Source: Hymenobacter edaphi
Lineage (GTDB): Bacteria > Bacteroidota > Bacteroidia > Cytophagales > Hymenobacteraceae
Length of the DNA: 64,000 nucleotides
Assembly: GCF_003258365.1 (NCBI RefSeq)
Contig: NZ_QHKM01000015.1
Location: 1 to 64,000 of the forward strand
Direction: 5' to 3'
Shown: positions 17,058 through 25,766 of the stretch, one piece after another
Position numbering within the stretch: position 1 is the first letter of the stretch
Layout: every line of letters starts with the position of its first letter
Position numbers and translations under genes: made by a program
Notes under the pieces: generated by a model
What the model saw: only the letters and a program-made list of their open reading frames with translations
Told to the model about the DNA's origin: nothing
Database searches by the model: none

Positions 17058-17175
17058 TGAATAATTAATAGTTAAGAACTAATAATTAGAGCTGGGGCTC
17101 TAGTTGTGGCTTAAAAGGCGCCGGGAGACGGTCATTTTCGCCAATTCTTAATTATTAATTCCTAATTATTAATTG
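17056..17175. repeat. Intergenic inverted repeat with AT-rich heptad arms (ccmE/ccmF)
   Basis: Left arm 17056-17090 is five 7-bp units (AATGAAT, AATTAAT, AGTTAAG, AACTAAT, AATTAGA) and starts inside the ccmE TAA stop. Right arm 17144-17175 is ATTCTTA, ATTATTA, ATTCCTA, ATTATTA and a partial unit, ending 6 nt before the ccmF ATG. The loop is about 53 nt and GC-rich. The AT-rich arms are strikingly unlike the surrounding GC-rich genome. Confidence 0.85.
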
Positions 17176-17181
17176 GAAAAC

Positions 17182-19761
17182 ATGAACATCGGCGACTGGG
17201 GACATTTGGGCGTTATCGTGGCCTTCGTGGCGGCGGTAGTGTCCGCGTTGGGGTATTTTATGGCGGCGCGTGGCCGGGCCCTGGGCGAGGCGGATGCCTC
17301 GTGGCAGCGGCTGGGGCGCGGCGCCTTTCTGGTGCATGGCGTGGCCGTGCTGGGCGTCATCGTGGCCCTGTTCGGCATCATCCACGGGCACCGCTACGAG
17401 TACTACTACGCCTGGTCGCACAGCAGCAACCACCTGCCGGTGTACTACATGATTTCCTGCTTCTGGGAAGGGCAGGAGGGCTCGTTCCTGCTCTGGATTT
17501 TCTGGCACGTGCTCATCGGCTTCTGGCTGATTCGCTCGGCTAAGCAGTGGGAAGCGCCGGTTATGGCCGTGTTTGCCTTCGTGCAGCTGTTCCTCACCTC
17601 CATGATTCTGGGCGTGATGCTGGGCGGCATCAAGCTGGGCTCCTCGCCCTTCATTCTGATGAAGGAGTTTATGCCCGACCTGCCGGTGTACAAGCTCAAC
17701 CCCGACTTCGTGCCGCAGGACGGCACCGGCCTGAACCCGCTGCTGCAGAACTACTGGATGGTGATTCACCCGCCCACGCTGTTCCTGGGCTTTGCTCTCA
17801 CGCTGGTGCCCTTCGCCTACGCGGTGGCCGGCCTCTGGAAAAACCAGCTGACGCAGTGGGTGCAGCCGGCCATCCGCTGGAGCCTTATCGGCGGCGGCAT
17901 CCTGGGCGTGGGCGTGATGATGGGCGCTTACTGGGCCTACGAAACGCTGAACTTCGGCGGCTACTGGAACTGGGACCCGGTGGAAAACGCCGTGTACATC
18001 CCGTGGCTGGTGCTGGTGGCGGCCCTGCACGCGCTGGTGCTCTGGCAGCGCGGCAAAACCGGCCTGCGCACCGCCTTTAGCCTGGTCGTTACCACGTTCC
18101 TGCTGGTGCTCTACGCTACCTTTCTCACCCGCTCGGGCGTGCTGGGCAACGCCTCGGTGCACTCCTTCACCGACCTGGGCCTCTCGGGCCAACTGCTGAT
18201 TTACCTGCTGGCCTTCGTGGTGCTCAGCATCGGGCTGCTGGTGTGGCGCTGGAAGCAGATTCCGGTGTCGGAAAAGGAGCTGACCATGTACCACCCCGAG
18301 CTGTGGGTGTTCATTGGGGCCACGGTGCTCTGCCTGGGCGCCTTCCAGGTGCTCGTCACCACCAGCATTCCGGTCTACAACGCCATTGTGGGCTTTTTCG
18401 GCGTGAAGTCGAACCTGGCCCTGCCCGCCGACCAGATTGCCCACTACACCAAGATTCAGCTATGGCTGGGCGTGTCCGTGGCCCTGCTCTCGGGTATTGC
18501 CCAGCTGCTGTGGTGGCAGCGCAACGACAAGGAATCGGTTAGCGCCACCTTTACCATTCCGGCTATTCTCACCCTGCTCGGGGCCAGCCTCGTCATCCTG
18601 CTGGTGCGCCAGAACGGCGACCATCAGATGTCCCTGCCCTACATTGCCCTGCTGACCACCGGTCTGTTCGGGCTGCTGGCCAACGTGAGCATGCTCATTC
18701 AGCTGCTGCGCCGCGGGGTACGCCTCTCGGGCGGGGCCGTGTCGCACATTGGCATCGCGCTGATGCTGCTGGGCATCCTGGCCTCGGCCGGCTACTCCAA
18801 GATTATTTCGCAGAACACCTCCGGCCTGCTCTACTCGCGCGAATTCTCCGAGGAGCTGAACCGCGACAACGTGCTGCTCTGGCGCAACGACGCGGCCAAA
18901 ATGGGCAAGTACGAGCTGACCTACACTGGCCAGTACTTCGACGTGCCCGGCGTGCCGGAATACGTGAACAAGGAGTTGCTGTTCCCCGTCGCCAACGACG
19001 AGTACAAAGCCATTGCCCGCGGCGAAATCAAGGCCGGGGAGAAGACCTACTACAAGGCCGGCGACACGCTGACCATTCGCCCCGAGGACACCTACTACCG
19101 CGTGACCTACAAGCAGCCCAAGACCGGCGAGGAGTTTGTGCTCTTCCCGCGCGCCCAGGCCAACGAGGAAATGGGCGGCCTGCTCGCCTCGCCCGACATC
19201 AAGCTGTTCTGGGACCACGACATCTACTCGCACATTTCGTCGGTGCCCGACCCCAACAAGGAAAAGGACTGGTCGGAGGCCAAGCAGTTCACCGTGGCCA
19301 TGAACGACACCTTGTTCCTGAACGACTACTTTGCCGTGTTTAAGAACGCCGAGCCCGCGCACAACACCGCCGGCCTGGGCCTGGCCAAGGACGACATTGC
19401 CGTGCAGGGCGACATCATCGTGTACGGCGAGAAAGGCCGGCAGTACCACGTACACCCCGTGTTCCTGGTGAAAAACGGTCTGGTGGGCCGCGTGGCCGAC
19501 GAGGTGGAAGACCTCGGCCTGCGCATCACCCTCGACAACATCGACCCGCAGAAGGGCAAGTTCACGTTCGGGGTGGCCACCACCCAGAAGGACTACATCA
19601 TCCTGAAAGCCATGGAAAAGCCCTTCATCAACCTGCTCTGGAGCGGCACGCTGCTCATGGGCCTGGGCTTCGGTATTGCGGTGGTGCAGCGCGGCCGCAA
19701 GCCCCGCCCGGTACCGGCTGGCAAAGCTTCGCGCGCCGCCAAGCAGGCGCAGGTAGCCTAG
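17182..19761 (+). CDS. ccmF: Cytochrome c heme lyase subunit CcmF
   Basis: An 859-residue polytopic membrane protein with the CcmF/CcmC/CcsA heme-handling domain. The WWD signature is 'FGGYWNWDPVENAVYIPW', and conserved His and Trp residues are seen in 'FGIIHGHRYEYYYAWSHSS' and 'MISCFWEGQEGS'. A soluble periplasmic domain occupies about residues 540-800, followed by a last transmembrane helix. It transfers heme from holo-CcmE to apocytochrome c. The ATG at 17182 is preferred over a TTG 9 nt upstream. No CcmG or CcmH gene follows; transcription ends at a perfect palindromic terminator. Confidence 0.95.
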   Translation: MNIGDWGHLGVIVAFVAAVVSALGYFMAARGRALGEADASWQRLGRGAFLVHGVAVLGVIVALFGIIHGHRYEYYYAWSHSSNHLPVYYMISCFWEGQEGSFLLWIFWHVLIGFWLIRSAKQWEAPVMAVFAFVQLFLTSMILGVMLGGIKLGSSPFILMKEFMPDLPVYKLNPDFVPQDGTGLNPLLQNYWMVIHPPTLFLGFALTLVPFAYAVAGLWKNQLTQWVQPAIRWSLIGGGILGVGVMMGAYWAYETLNFGGYWNWDPVENAVYIPWLVLVAALHALVLWQRGKTGLRTAFSLVVTTFLLVLYATFLTRSGVLGNASVHSFTDLGLSGQLLIYLLAFVVLSIGLLVWRWKQIPVSEKELTMYHPELWVFIGATVLCLGAFQVLVTTSIPVYNAIVGFFGVKSNLALPADQIAHYTKIQLWLGVSVALLSGIAQLLWWQRNDKESVSATFTIPAILTLLGASLVILLVRQNGDHQMSLPYIALLTTGLFGLLANVSMLIQLLRRGVRLSGGAVSHIGIALMLLGILASAGYSKIISQNTSGLLYSREFSEELNRDNVLLWRNDAAKMGKYELTYTGQYFDVPGVPEYVNKELLFPVANDEYKAIARGEIKAGEKTYYKAGDTLTIRPEDTYYRVTYKQPKTGEEFVLFPRAQANEEMGGLLASPDIKLFWDHDIYSHISSVPDPNKEKDWSEAKQFTVAMNDTLFLNDYFAVFKNAEPAHNTAGLGLAKDDIAVQGDIIVYGEKGRQYHVHPVFLVKNGLVGRVADEVEDLGLRITLDNIDPQKGKFTFGVATTQKDYIILKAMEKPFINLLWSGTLLMGLGFGIAVVQRGRKPRPVPAGKASRAAKQAQVA

Positions 19762-19778
19762 CCTGCGCACAACGCGCC

Positions 19779-19821
19779 AACCGCAACGGGCAGCCCAGCT
19801 GGGCTGCCCGTTGCGGTTTAT
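19779..19821 (+). terminator. Perfect palindromic terminator after ccmF
   Basis: 18-bp perfect arms (19779-19796 with 19801-19818) around AGCT, itself palindromic, giving a fully symmetrical 40-bp palindrome followed by TTTA. Located 17 nt after the ccmF stop. Confidence 0.8.
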
Positions 19822-20013
19822 AGCCTGGCCGGCGTGGCGCTGTTCCGGAGGGCGAAGGGCGTTGATCAACAACAGTGCAGCGTGAGCCAGCCGTTTGCGC
19901 TGTTCGGGCTGACTTCGCGCACAAACAGCGCAAACGCCTGGGGCGTTGTCGGCAACCAGACCATTGGCCGCCTGCCGGGCGCCACGCCTGAGCACGGAGC
20001 GGCAGCACTCCCC
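19822..20013. other. Gene-free stretch with nested inverted repeats
   Basis: Between the ccmF terminator and the terminator of the next (convergent) gene. It contains a perfect 10-bp palindrome at 19861-19870 and a perfect 13-bp inverted repeat (19892-19904 with 19924-19936); a GCGCTGTTC motif occurs twice. A 75-codon open frame on the plus strand shows no protein-like composition. I see no gene here; it may be a decayed repeat element. Confidence 0.35.
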
Positions 20014-20054
20014 AAAAAAACAACGGGCGGCCCGCCACTGCGAGCCGCCCGTTG
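20014..20054 (-). terminator. Rho-independent terminator (minus strand)
   Basis: A perfect 11-bp stem (20021-20031 with 20044-20054) with a run of seven T on the minus strand (20014-20020). It closes the cargo gene that ends at 20081. Confidence 0.85.
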
Positions 20055-20080
20055 CCGATAACCGACAAGCAGGATTACCC

Positions 20081-21967
20081 TTACTTGCTGATGCTGATGG
20101 TGCGCATCATGTACTGGTCGCCGTCGAGCACCTTGAGGGTGTAGAGGCCGTTGGCCAGGTGCGAGAGGTTGAGCTTGTTCTCGAAATTGTCGCGGGCGGA
20201 AGCCGCGTACACGCGCTGGCCGAGCAGGTTGCTTACTTCCACCTGCAGGCTGCTCTTGGCGTTGGCGCCCTGAATCTTCAGCGTGAACTCACCAGTCGAG
20301 GGGTTCGGGTACACGTTCACGGCCCCGGCCAGTGCCTTCGAGGTGCCGGTCGTCACGTTCAGCACCGCGTCGATCAGGAACGCGCCCAGGTTGCTGGAGC
20401 CCAGGTCCTGCGGCGTGTTGGCGCCGGTGGCGTTCATCGTGGTGAAGACGTAGTAAGCGCCGGTGCGGGTCGGGTTTTCGCCCTGCGTGGCAATGGGGTA
20501 GAACTGCGTCGCGCCGGTGGGGTTGGTCTGCGCAATACCCACGTAGAAGCTACCCGCGGTGAGCGACACCGGGGTGGGGAAGGTGAACGACTTGCGCGTG
20601 TTGGCGTCGGCGGCCGTCAGCACGTAATCGGGCGTGCGGGCCAGCAGCACGCCGGTGCTGCTGAGGGCCACGGCGTAAATCGTACGGCCAACGGCCGGGT
20701 TGGCCGTGGTGCCAGCGAGCAGGTAGGCATCCACGCCGGTGAGGGTGCGGGCCGAGGCAACGGTGTACTTGTTGGCCAGGGCCCCGGCGGTGTAAGCCGT
20801 GGGCAGGCCCAGGCCCGACTGGCTGTCGGGCGTCGAGCCGGCGTAGCCCAGCACGTTATCCGTCACCTCCTGGGTGAGGTTGCGCGAGTTGTTGGTCGGC
20901 GAATCGTCGGCCAAGGGCAGGTTTACGGTTACGGTGTTGGTGCCCTGGTTGGCCGGCGTAAACGCATCGAACGTGATGGTTTCGGAAGCCCCGGAGGCGA
21001 GGGTACCCGTCTGCTTGGTGTTGCTGAACGTGTTGGCACCCGTTACGCTCAGCGTAACCGGCAGGCTGGTCTGCGCCTGCACGCCCACGTTGCGCACCAC
21101 GGCCTGAATCACGTGCGCGCCCGAGCGGGGCAGCTTGCGCAGCGTGTACACCACTTGCACCTCGGCGTCGTTCTGCTGCGGCGCGCGGAAGCGGTAGGTG
21201 CGGCCCGCGTCGGGCAGCACGGCGTTGGTGGTGAAGTGCCCGGCCAGCGAGCCGGCCACCCCGGCCGTGAACGTGGAGGTGCTCCAGGCCGAAGCTGCGG
21301 ATTTGGCCACCATCAGGCGGTCGGCCACGCCGTTGCTCGAACCCTTCAGGCCAATTACGAACGGCTGGCTGGTCGCCGCGGCCGTGGTGGGCGTCCAGGT
21401 GCCGTACACGAACTCGATGGTGTTGGAGCCTTCGTACAGCTTGATCTGAAACTGCATTGTGGCGTACTGAGCCGGCACCGTGCCCGGCTTATCCGCCAGG
21501 TTCTTGAACTGAATCGTGCACACGCGGTTGCCGGCGGCGCCGGTGGTCGACACGCGGTACTCCGTCGGCGAAGTGGTCTGGTTCAGCGCCCCGTACAGGT
21601 CGGTGTACGAAATAGCCGCGAGGATATTCGTATCGGCCGGGTCGATGCCGCCGATAACGTTAAGCCCGCCGGAAGGGGCCACGTTGCCCAGCTTGATGAA
21701 GCCGTTGGTGTTCAGGATGAACTGCGTGAACGACTGCCCGTTGTAGCTGAACGAGAAGCCGATGCTCTGGACGGCCGAGTTGGCGTCGTCGGTGTTGGCC
21801 GTAGCAATGACCGAACCCGCCGAACCCAGGTCCGTGTAGGTGCCGGCCGCGTTCTGCGCGTTTGCGGCGAGGTAATTCAGGCCTTGGGCCGAGGCGGCAG
21901 TTGCGGCCAGCGTGAGCAGACCGAGCAGAGCCAAGCCGCGGCCGGCAGCGCGTTGAAGAGGAAACAT
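20081..21967 (-). CDS. Secreted T9SS cargo protein, paralogue 1 of a tandem pair
   Basis: A 628-residue protein with a signal peptide (cleavage near ATAASAQ). The N-terminal half resembles a secreted beta-rich domain ('SIGFSFSYNGQSFTQFILNT', 'IEFVYGTWTP'). The middle has CARDB/immunoglobulin-like segments ('VIQAVVRNVGVQAQTSLPVT', 'NTVTVNLPLADDSPTNNS'). A type A C-terminal sorting domain (YPNPSTGEFTLKI ... MMRTISISK) directs T9SS export and surface attachment. The function of the exported part is unknown. It shares architecture and a nearly identical C-terminal domain with the gene at 22082-24016, consistent with tandem duplication. Confidence 0.85.
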   Translation of the reverse strand: MFPLQRAAGRGLALLGLLTLAATAASAQGLNYLAANAQNAAGTYTDLGSAGSVIATANTDDANSAVQSIGFSFSYNGQSFTQFILNTNGFIKLGNVAPSGGLNVIGGIDPADTNILAAISYTDLYGALNQTTSPTEYRVSTTGAAGNRVCTIQFKNLADKPGTVPAQYATMQFQIKLYEGSNTIEFVYGTWTPTTAAATSQPFVIGLKGSSNGVADRLMVAKSAASAWSTSTFTAGVAGSLAGHFTTNAVLPDAGRTYRFRAPQQNDAEVQVVYTLRKLPRSGAHVIQAVVRNVGVQAQTSLPVTLSVTGANTFSNTKQTGTLASGASETITFDAFTPANQGTNTVTVNLPLADDSPTNNSRNLTQEVTDNVLGYAGSTPDSQSGLGLPTAYTAGALANKYTVASARTLTGVDAYLLAGTTANPAVGRTIYAVALSSTGVLLARTPDYVLTAADANTRKSFTFPTPVSLTAGSFYVGIAQTNPTGATQFYPIATQGENPTRTGAYYVFTTMNATGANTPQDLGSSNLGAFLIDAVLNVTTGTSKALAGAVNVYPNPSTGEFTLKIQGANAKSSLQVEVSNLLGQRVYAASARDNFENKLNLSHLANGLYTLKVLDGDQYMMRTISISK

Positions 21968-22007
21968 GGGCGTTGGTAAGGGGGTAAGTGTGTGGATGGT
22001 GGAGGGG

Positions 22008-22055
22008 AAAAGTACGCCAACGGGCGGGCCGGCGCAGGTGGCCGCTCGTTGGCGT
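22008..22055 (-). terminator. Terminator of cargo paralogue 2 (minus strand)
   Basis: A 9-bp perfect stem (22014-22022 with 22047-22055) with a GC-rich 24-nt loop that can fold further, followed on the minus strand by ACTTTTC. Moderately strong. Confidence 0.55.
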
Positions 22056-22081
22056 GGTTAGGGGCCGCCGTGCGGGGCGGC

Positions 22082-24016
22082 TTACTTGCTGATGCTGATG
22101 GTGCGCATCATGTACTGGGCGCCGTCTTTCACCTTGAGGGTGTAAAGGCCGTTGGCCAGGTGCGAAAGGTTGAGCTTGTTCTCGAAGTTGTCACGGGCTG
22201 CGCCCAAGTACACGCGCTGGCCGAGCAGGTTGCTTACTTCCACCTGCAGGCCGTGCTTGGCGTTGGCGCCGCGCACGTCCAGCGCAAACTCACCGGCCGA
22301 GGGGTTCGGGTACACGCTCACGGCCGTTTCCAGTGCCTTCGAGGTGCCGGTGACGGTGGTTACGGCCGCCTCGATCATGTAGCGGCCGAAGTTACGGCTG
22401 CTGGCATCGTTGGGCGTGCCGCCGGCGCCGGTGAGGGTGAAGAACGTGCCGGGGCGCGTGGGTACTTCCGCCTGGGTGCCCATGGGGAAGTAGTTGGTGC
22501 CACCGGCGGCGTTGGCCTGCACAAAACCCGCCAGGAACTCGCCCGCCGGCAGGCTGATGGGCGTGGGGAAGGTGAAGGTTTTGCGGTTGTTGGCGTCGGC
22601 CGCCGTCACCACGTAGTTGGGCGTGCGTCCGAGCAGGGCGCCGGTGCTGCTGTACGCGGCCGCGTACACCGTCTTGCCCACGGCTATCGACGTCGCGTCC
22701 TCGTAGATGTACGCCGTAATGGCGGTGAGCAGCCGCGGCCCGCCGACGGCGTACTTCACGGCGAAGGCCGATTCAAAGGCGCTGGTGCTGGCATTGAAGC
22801 CCACGGCGCCGGTGGCCGGGCCGGTCGTGGCCACGCTGAACACGTTGTTGGTGACCTGCTGGGCCGCCGTGGCGGAGTTGTTGCTGTTGTTGTTGTCGCC
22901 GAGCAGGCTCACGGTCAGGGTATTGGTGCCGGGCGCCGTGACCGTGTACCCGTCGAAGATTACCGTGGCGGCGCTGCCGGCCGTCAGCGAGGGCACCGAC
23001 TTGATGCTGGTGAAGCTGTTCGCGCCGGCTACCGTCAGCGTGACCGGAATCAGCGTTTGCGTAGCCGTGCCCACGTTGCGCACCACGGCCTGCACCACGT
23101 GCGGCGCCCCGGACGAAACCGGCAGCCGGTCCAGCGAATAAATCAGCTGCACTTCGATGTCGTTGGCGTACTGCGGCGCAAACCGAAACGTGCGGCCCGC
23201 ATCGGGCGTCACCGTGCTGCGAAAGTTCAGCGCGTTGTCCACCCGGGTCGGGCTGTTGACGTAAGGCTCGTCGATGTAGGTGATGGTGCTCCACGGGTTC
23301 ACCGAGGCGTGGCTGATCAGCAGCACCTGGCCCTGCAGCGGCCCGGTGCCCTTGAGCCCGGCCGTGGCCCAGTGCGGCGCGGCCGTGGCCGGCGCCGTGG
23401 TACCCGTAGCGGTACCGTACACGAACTCGATGACGTTGGTGGTTTCGTAGAGCTTGACCTGGAACGAGAAGTTGGCGTAGTGCTTGGGCGTCGCGCCGGC
23501 CTTGTCGCTCACGTTTTTCCACTGGATGGTGCACACCCGGTTCGGCGCGGTGCCGGTGGTAGCCACCCGGTATTCCGCCCCGCCCGCGCCGTTGCCGGCC
23601 TCCAGGTCGAAGTTGAACGGCATCAGCAGGTTCACATCGGCAGCGTTGATGCTGTTGACGGGGCCGCCCTGGGTGGGCTGGTTTTCCAGCGTAAACAGCG
23701 CGGCGCTGCTGGGCGCAGTAGTGCCCAGCTTGAGGAAACCGTTGGTGTTCAGGATGAACTGCGTAAAGCCCTGCCCGTTGTAGTTGAACCCGAAGCCGAT
23801 GTTCTGGGGCGTGGAGTTGGCGTCGTCGGTGCTGGCGGTAGCAATGGCCGTGCCCGTCGTGCCCAGGTCGGTGTAGGTGCCGGCCACGTTCTGCGCGATG
23901 GGCGCGGTGTAGTTCAGCGTCTGCGCGGTGGCGGCGGTGCCAGCCAACGTGAGCAGACCCAGCAGGGCCAGGCCGCGCCAGTTACCCAAACGGGCGACAC
24001 GTAGAGGTGAAAGCAT
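22082..24016 (-). CDS. Secreted T9SS cargo protein, paralogue 2 of a tandem pair
   Basis: A 644-residue paralogue of the neighbouring cargo gene with the same layout: signal peptide ending near TAATAQ, N-terminal beta-rich domain ('NIGFGFNYNGQGFTQFILNT'), CARDB-like middle ('VVQAVVRNVGTATQTLIPVT') and type A sorting domain (YPNPSAGEFALDV ... MMRTISISK). The N-terminal halves have diverged but the first about 250 bp from the 3' end are almost identical at DNA level to paralogue 1. It is divergent from the DUF2520 gene. Function of the exported part unknown. Confidence 0.85.
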   Translation of the reverse strand: MLSPLRVARLGNWRGLALLGLLTLAGTAATAQTLNYTAPIAQNVAGTYTDLGTTGTAIATASTDDANSTPQNIGFGFNYNGQGFTQFILNTNGFLKLGTTAPSSAALFTLENQPTQGGPVNSINAADVNLLMPFNFDLEAGNGAGGAEYRVATTGTAPNRVCTIQWKNVSDKAGATPKHYANFSFQVKLYETTNVIEFVYGTATGTTAPATAAPHWATAGLKGTGPLQGQVLLISHASVNPWSTITYIDEPYVNSPTRVDNALNFRSTVTPDAGRTFRFAPQYANDIEVQLIYSLDRLPVSSGAPHVVQAVVRNVGTATQTLIPVTLTVAGANSFTSIKSVPSLTAGSAATVIFDGYTVTAPGTNTLTVSLLGDNNNSNNSATAAQQVTNNVFSVATTGPATGAVGFNASTSAFESAFAVKYAVGGPRLLTAITAYIYEDATSIAVGKTVYAAAYSSTGALLGRTPNYVVTAADANNRKTFTFPTPISLPAGEFLAGFVQANAAGGTNYFPMGTQAEVPTRPGTFFTLTGAGGTPNDASSRNFGRYMIEAAVTTVTGTSKALETAVSVYPNPSAGEFALDVRGANAKHGLQVEVSNLLGQRVYLGAARDNFENKLNLSHLANGLYTLKVKDGAQYMMRTISISK

Positions 24017-24150
24017 GAGGCTGGAGTAAGCGTGGGTGAATAGAAAGAAGAAAAAGGGTGAAAACGGACCCGCCTCGCGCCGCCAACGGCGGCAATGGCG
24101 CTACAAAATGCGAAATTTCGGCGTCCTTTCAGCATTCAAGCCCTGGGTAC

Positions 24151-24972
24151 TTGCCTGTTTCCTTTAAAATAGCCCTGCTGGGGGCCGGCCGCGTGGCCGC
24201 CCAACTGGCCCCCGCCCTGGCCCGCGCCGGCCACCGGGTGGTGGCCGTCTGGAGCCGCCAGGCCGCTTCGGCCCGGGCCGTGGCCGACCCGCTGGGCGCC
24301 GCCGCGCTGCACGGCCCCGCCCCCGATCTGCGCCGCGCCCCCGCCGCCGACCTCTACCTGCTGGCCGTGCCCGACGACGCGGCCGCCGCCGTGCTGGCGG
24401 CCGCGCAGTGGCCCGCGGGCGCGCTGGTGGCCCACACCTCCGGCGCGCTGCCGCTGGCCGTGTTTGCGGCCCGGCCCGAGGTGCGCGGCGCCGTGTTCTA
24501 TCCCCTGCAGACCTTCAGCCCCGGCCGCGCCATCGACTGGCCGCAGGTGCCGCTGTGCCTGGAGGCGGCCGATGCGGACGGGCTGGCTGTGCTGCAGCAG
24601 GTGGCGGCCTCGCTTAGCCAGCGGGTGCTGCTGGTGGCCTCGGTGCCGCGCCGGCAGCTGCACGTGGCGGCCGTGTTTGCCAGCAATTTCACCAACCACC
24701 TGCTGGGCCTGGCCGATGCCCTGCTCACCGAAGCCCAGCTGCCCGCCGACCTGCTGACCCCGCTGGTGCGCGAAACCGTCGACAAGGCCCTGCGCAACCC
24801 GCCGTTTCAGGTGCAAACCGGCCCAGCCATCCGCCACGACGCGGCCACCATTGCCACCCACACGGCGGCGCTAGCGGCCCACCCGCGCTGGCAAGCCCTC
24901 TACACGCAGCTTACGGCCAGTATTCAGGCCAGCGCGGCGGCGCCCGGGCCCGGGCCGGCCGAGCCGGGCTAA
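24151..24972 (+). CDS. Rossmann-fold/DUF2520 domain protein
   Basis: About 273 residues. An N-terminal Rossmann motif GAGRVA in 'FKIALLGAGRVAAQLAPALA' indicates NAD(P) binding. The C-terminal half is the DUF2520 helical domain ('ASNFTNHLLGLADALL', 'PLVRETVDKALRNPP', 'QTGPAIRHDAATIATH'), related to ketopantoate-reductase-like dehydrogenases. Substrate unknown. The frame is open from a GTG at 24058, but that would leave only 41 nt for two divergent promoters, so I prefer the TTG at 24151, just before the Rossmann strand. The start is uncertain. Confidence 0.8.
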   Translation: MPVSFKIALLGAGRVAAQLAPALARAGHRVVAVWSRQAASARAVADPLGAAALHGPAPDLRRAPAADLYLLAVPDDAAAAVLAAAQWPAGALVAHTSGALPLAVFAARPEVRGAVFYPLQTFSPGRAIDWPQVPLCLEAADADGLAVLQQVAASLSQRVLLVASVPRRQLHVAAVFASNFTNHLLGLADALLTEAQLPADLLTPLVRETVDKALRNPPFQVQTGPAIRHDAATIATHTAALAAHPRWQALYTQLTASIQASAAAPGPGPAEPG

Positions 24973-25011
24973 ACATCCGGGCCGGGTTCCGACTTTATGC
25001 AGCGGCCTGCG

Positions 25012-25019
25012 TACCTTTG
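25012..25019 (+). promoter_or_regulatory. Promoter -7 box TACCTTTG upstream of the ferredoxin gene
   Basis: Perfect TAnnTTTG match, 33 nt before the GTG start at 25053. An in-frame TTG inside the box (25017) is thereby excluded as translation start. Confidence 0.7.
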
Positions 25020-25052
25020 CGGCCTTATTTTCACCTCGCAAGCAACTTTCGC

Positions 25053-25385
25053 GTGAAAGCCGTCAATATCACCTTCAAGTTTTCGGACGGGCAGCCCGAG
25101 CAGACCCACGTGGCCGCGGAAGGCGAGTCGGTACTCGACGTGGCGCTGAACAACGGCATCCAGCTGCAGCACAACTGCGGCGGCGTGTGCGGCTGCAGTA
25201 CCTGCCACGTATATGTGCTGCAGGGCGGCGACGAGCTGCCGGAAATCAGCGACAAGGAAGAGGACTTCATCGACCGCGCCGTCAATCCCCGCCTCAGCTC
25301 CCGCTTAGCCTGCCAGTGCGTGGTACAGGCCGCCAGCGAAAACCTCGTCATCGAAATTCCCCAGCAGGACTTCCTGGGCCACTAA
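25053..25385 (+). CDS. Adrenodoxin-type [2Fe-2S] ferredoxin
   Basis: 110 residues. The cluster ligands C42-x5-C48-x2-C51-x35-C87 match the vertebrate/Isc-type ferredoxin pattern; extra cysteines are C46 and C89. It is followed by iscX, as in isc operons, so a role as electron donor to Fe-S cluster assembly is likely. No iscS, iscU or hscAB genes are in the window. The GTG start is chosen from the promoter box and family length. Confidence 0.92.
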   Translation: MKAVNITFKFSDGQPEQTHVAAEGESVLDVALNNGIQLQHNCGGVCGCSTCHVYVLQGGDELPEISDKEEDFIDRAVNPRLSSRLACQCVVQAASENLVIEIPQQDFLGH

Positions 25386-25391
25386 GTTTTT

Positions 25392-25513
25392 GAAGTGCGG
25401 AATGTGGCTGCATGTGAGTAATGTGCAAAATGCCGTTCGACTCCGGTGCTGAATAGCCCTGCATCGACTCAATTCCCACATTCAATCACATTCACCCCAC
25501 ATTTCCCACACCC
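25392..25513. repeat. Intergenic inverted repeat with 9-10-bp units (fdx/iscX)
   Basis: Left arm 25392-25428 repeats an AATGTG core every 9-10 bp (GAAGTGCGG, AATGTGGCTG, CATGTGAGT, AATGTGCAA). Right arm 25472-25513 repeats CACATT with similar period. The element starts 6 nt after the ferredoxin stop and ends 6 nt before the iscX ATG. Confidence 0.75.
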
Positions 25514-25519
25514 AACAAG

Positions 25520-25756
25520 ATGACCCACTTCGAGCCGCCGATCCACTGGCAAGACCACGAGGACATTGCCATGGCCCTCTACGAAAAGTTCGGCGACGAC
25601 TTCACCGAGGCCAAAATCTACCGCATCCGCTTCACCGACCTGCTGGAGTGGGTGTTGAGCCTGCCCAACTTCGAGGGCACCCGCGAACAGGCCAACGAAG
25701 GCCACCTAGAGCAAATCCAGGCCAAGTGGGTGTACGAGTGGCGCGATAATCAATAA
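25520..25756 (+). CDS. iscX: Fe-S cluster assembly protein IscX
   Basis: A 78-residue acidic protein of the IscX/YfhJ family. The typical pattern is visible: 'HWQDHEDIAMALYEKFGDDF', 'IRFTDLLEWVLSLPNFEG' and 'ANEGHLEQIQAKWVYEW'. IscX binds IscS and iron and modulates cluster assembly. Its position directly after an Isc-type ferredoxin supports the assignment. It is followed by kdsC across another heptad palindrome. Confidence 0.92.
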   Translation: MTHFEPPIHWQDHEDIAMALYEKFGDDFTEAKIYRIRFTDLLEWVLSLPNFEGTREQANEGHLEQIQAKWVYEWRDNQ

Positions 25757-25766
25757 TCTGGCTGGC

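Noticed and set aside
18460-19995. 511-codon minus-strand frame opposite ccmF
   Set aside because: Antisense shadow; ccmF is unambiguous.
19834-20061. 75-codon open frame between ccmF and the cargo gene
   Set aside because: Runs through two inverted repeats and a terminator; no protein-like composition.
24058-24150. N-terminal extension of the DUF2520 protein from the GTG at 24058
   Set aside because: Would leave 41 nt for two divergent promoters and has no similarity to the Rossmann N-terminus; kept only as an alternative.
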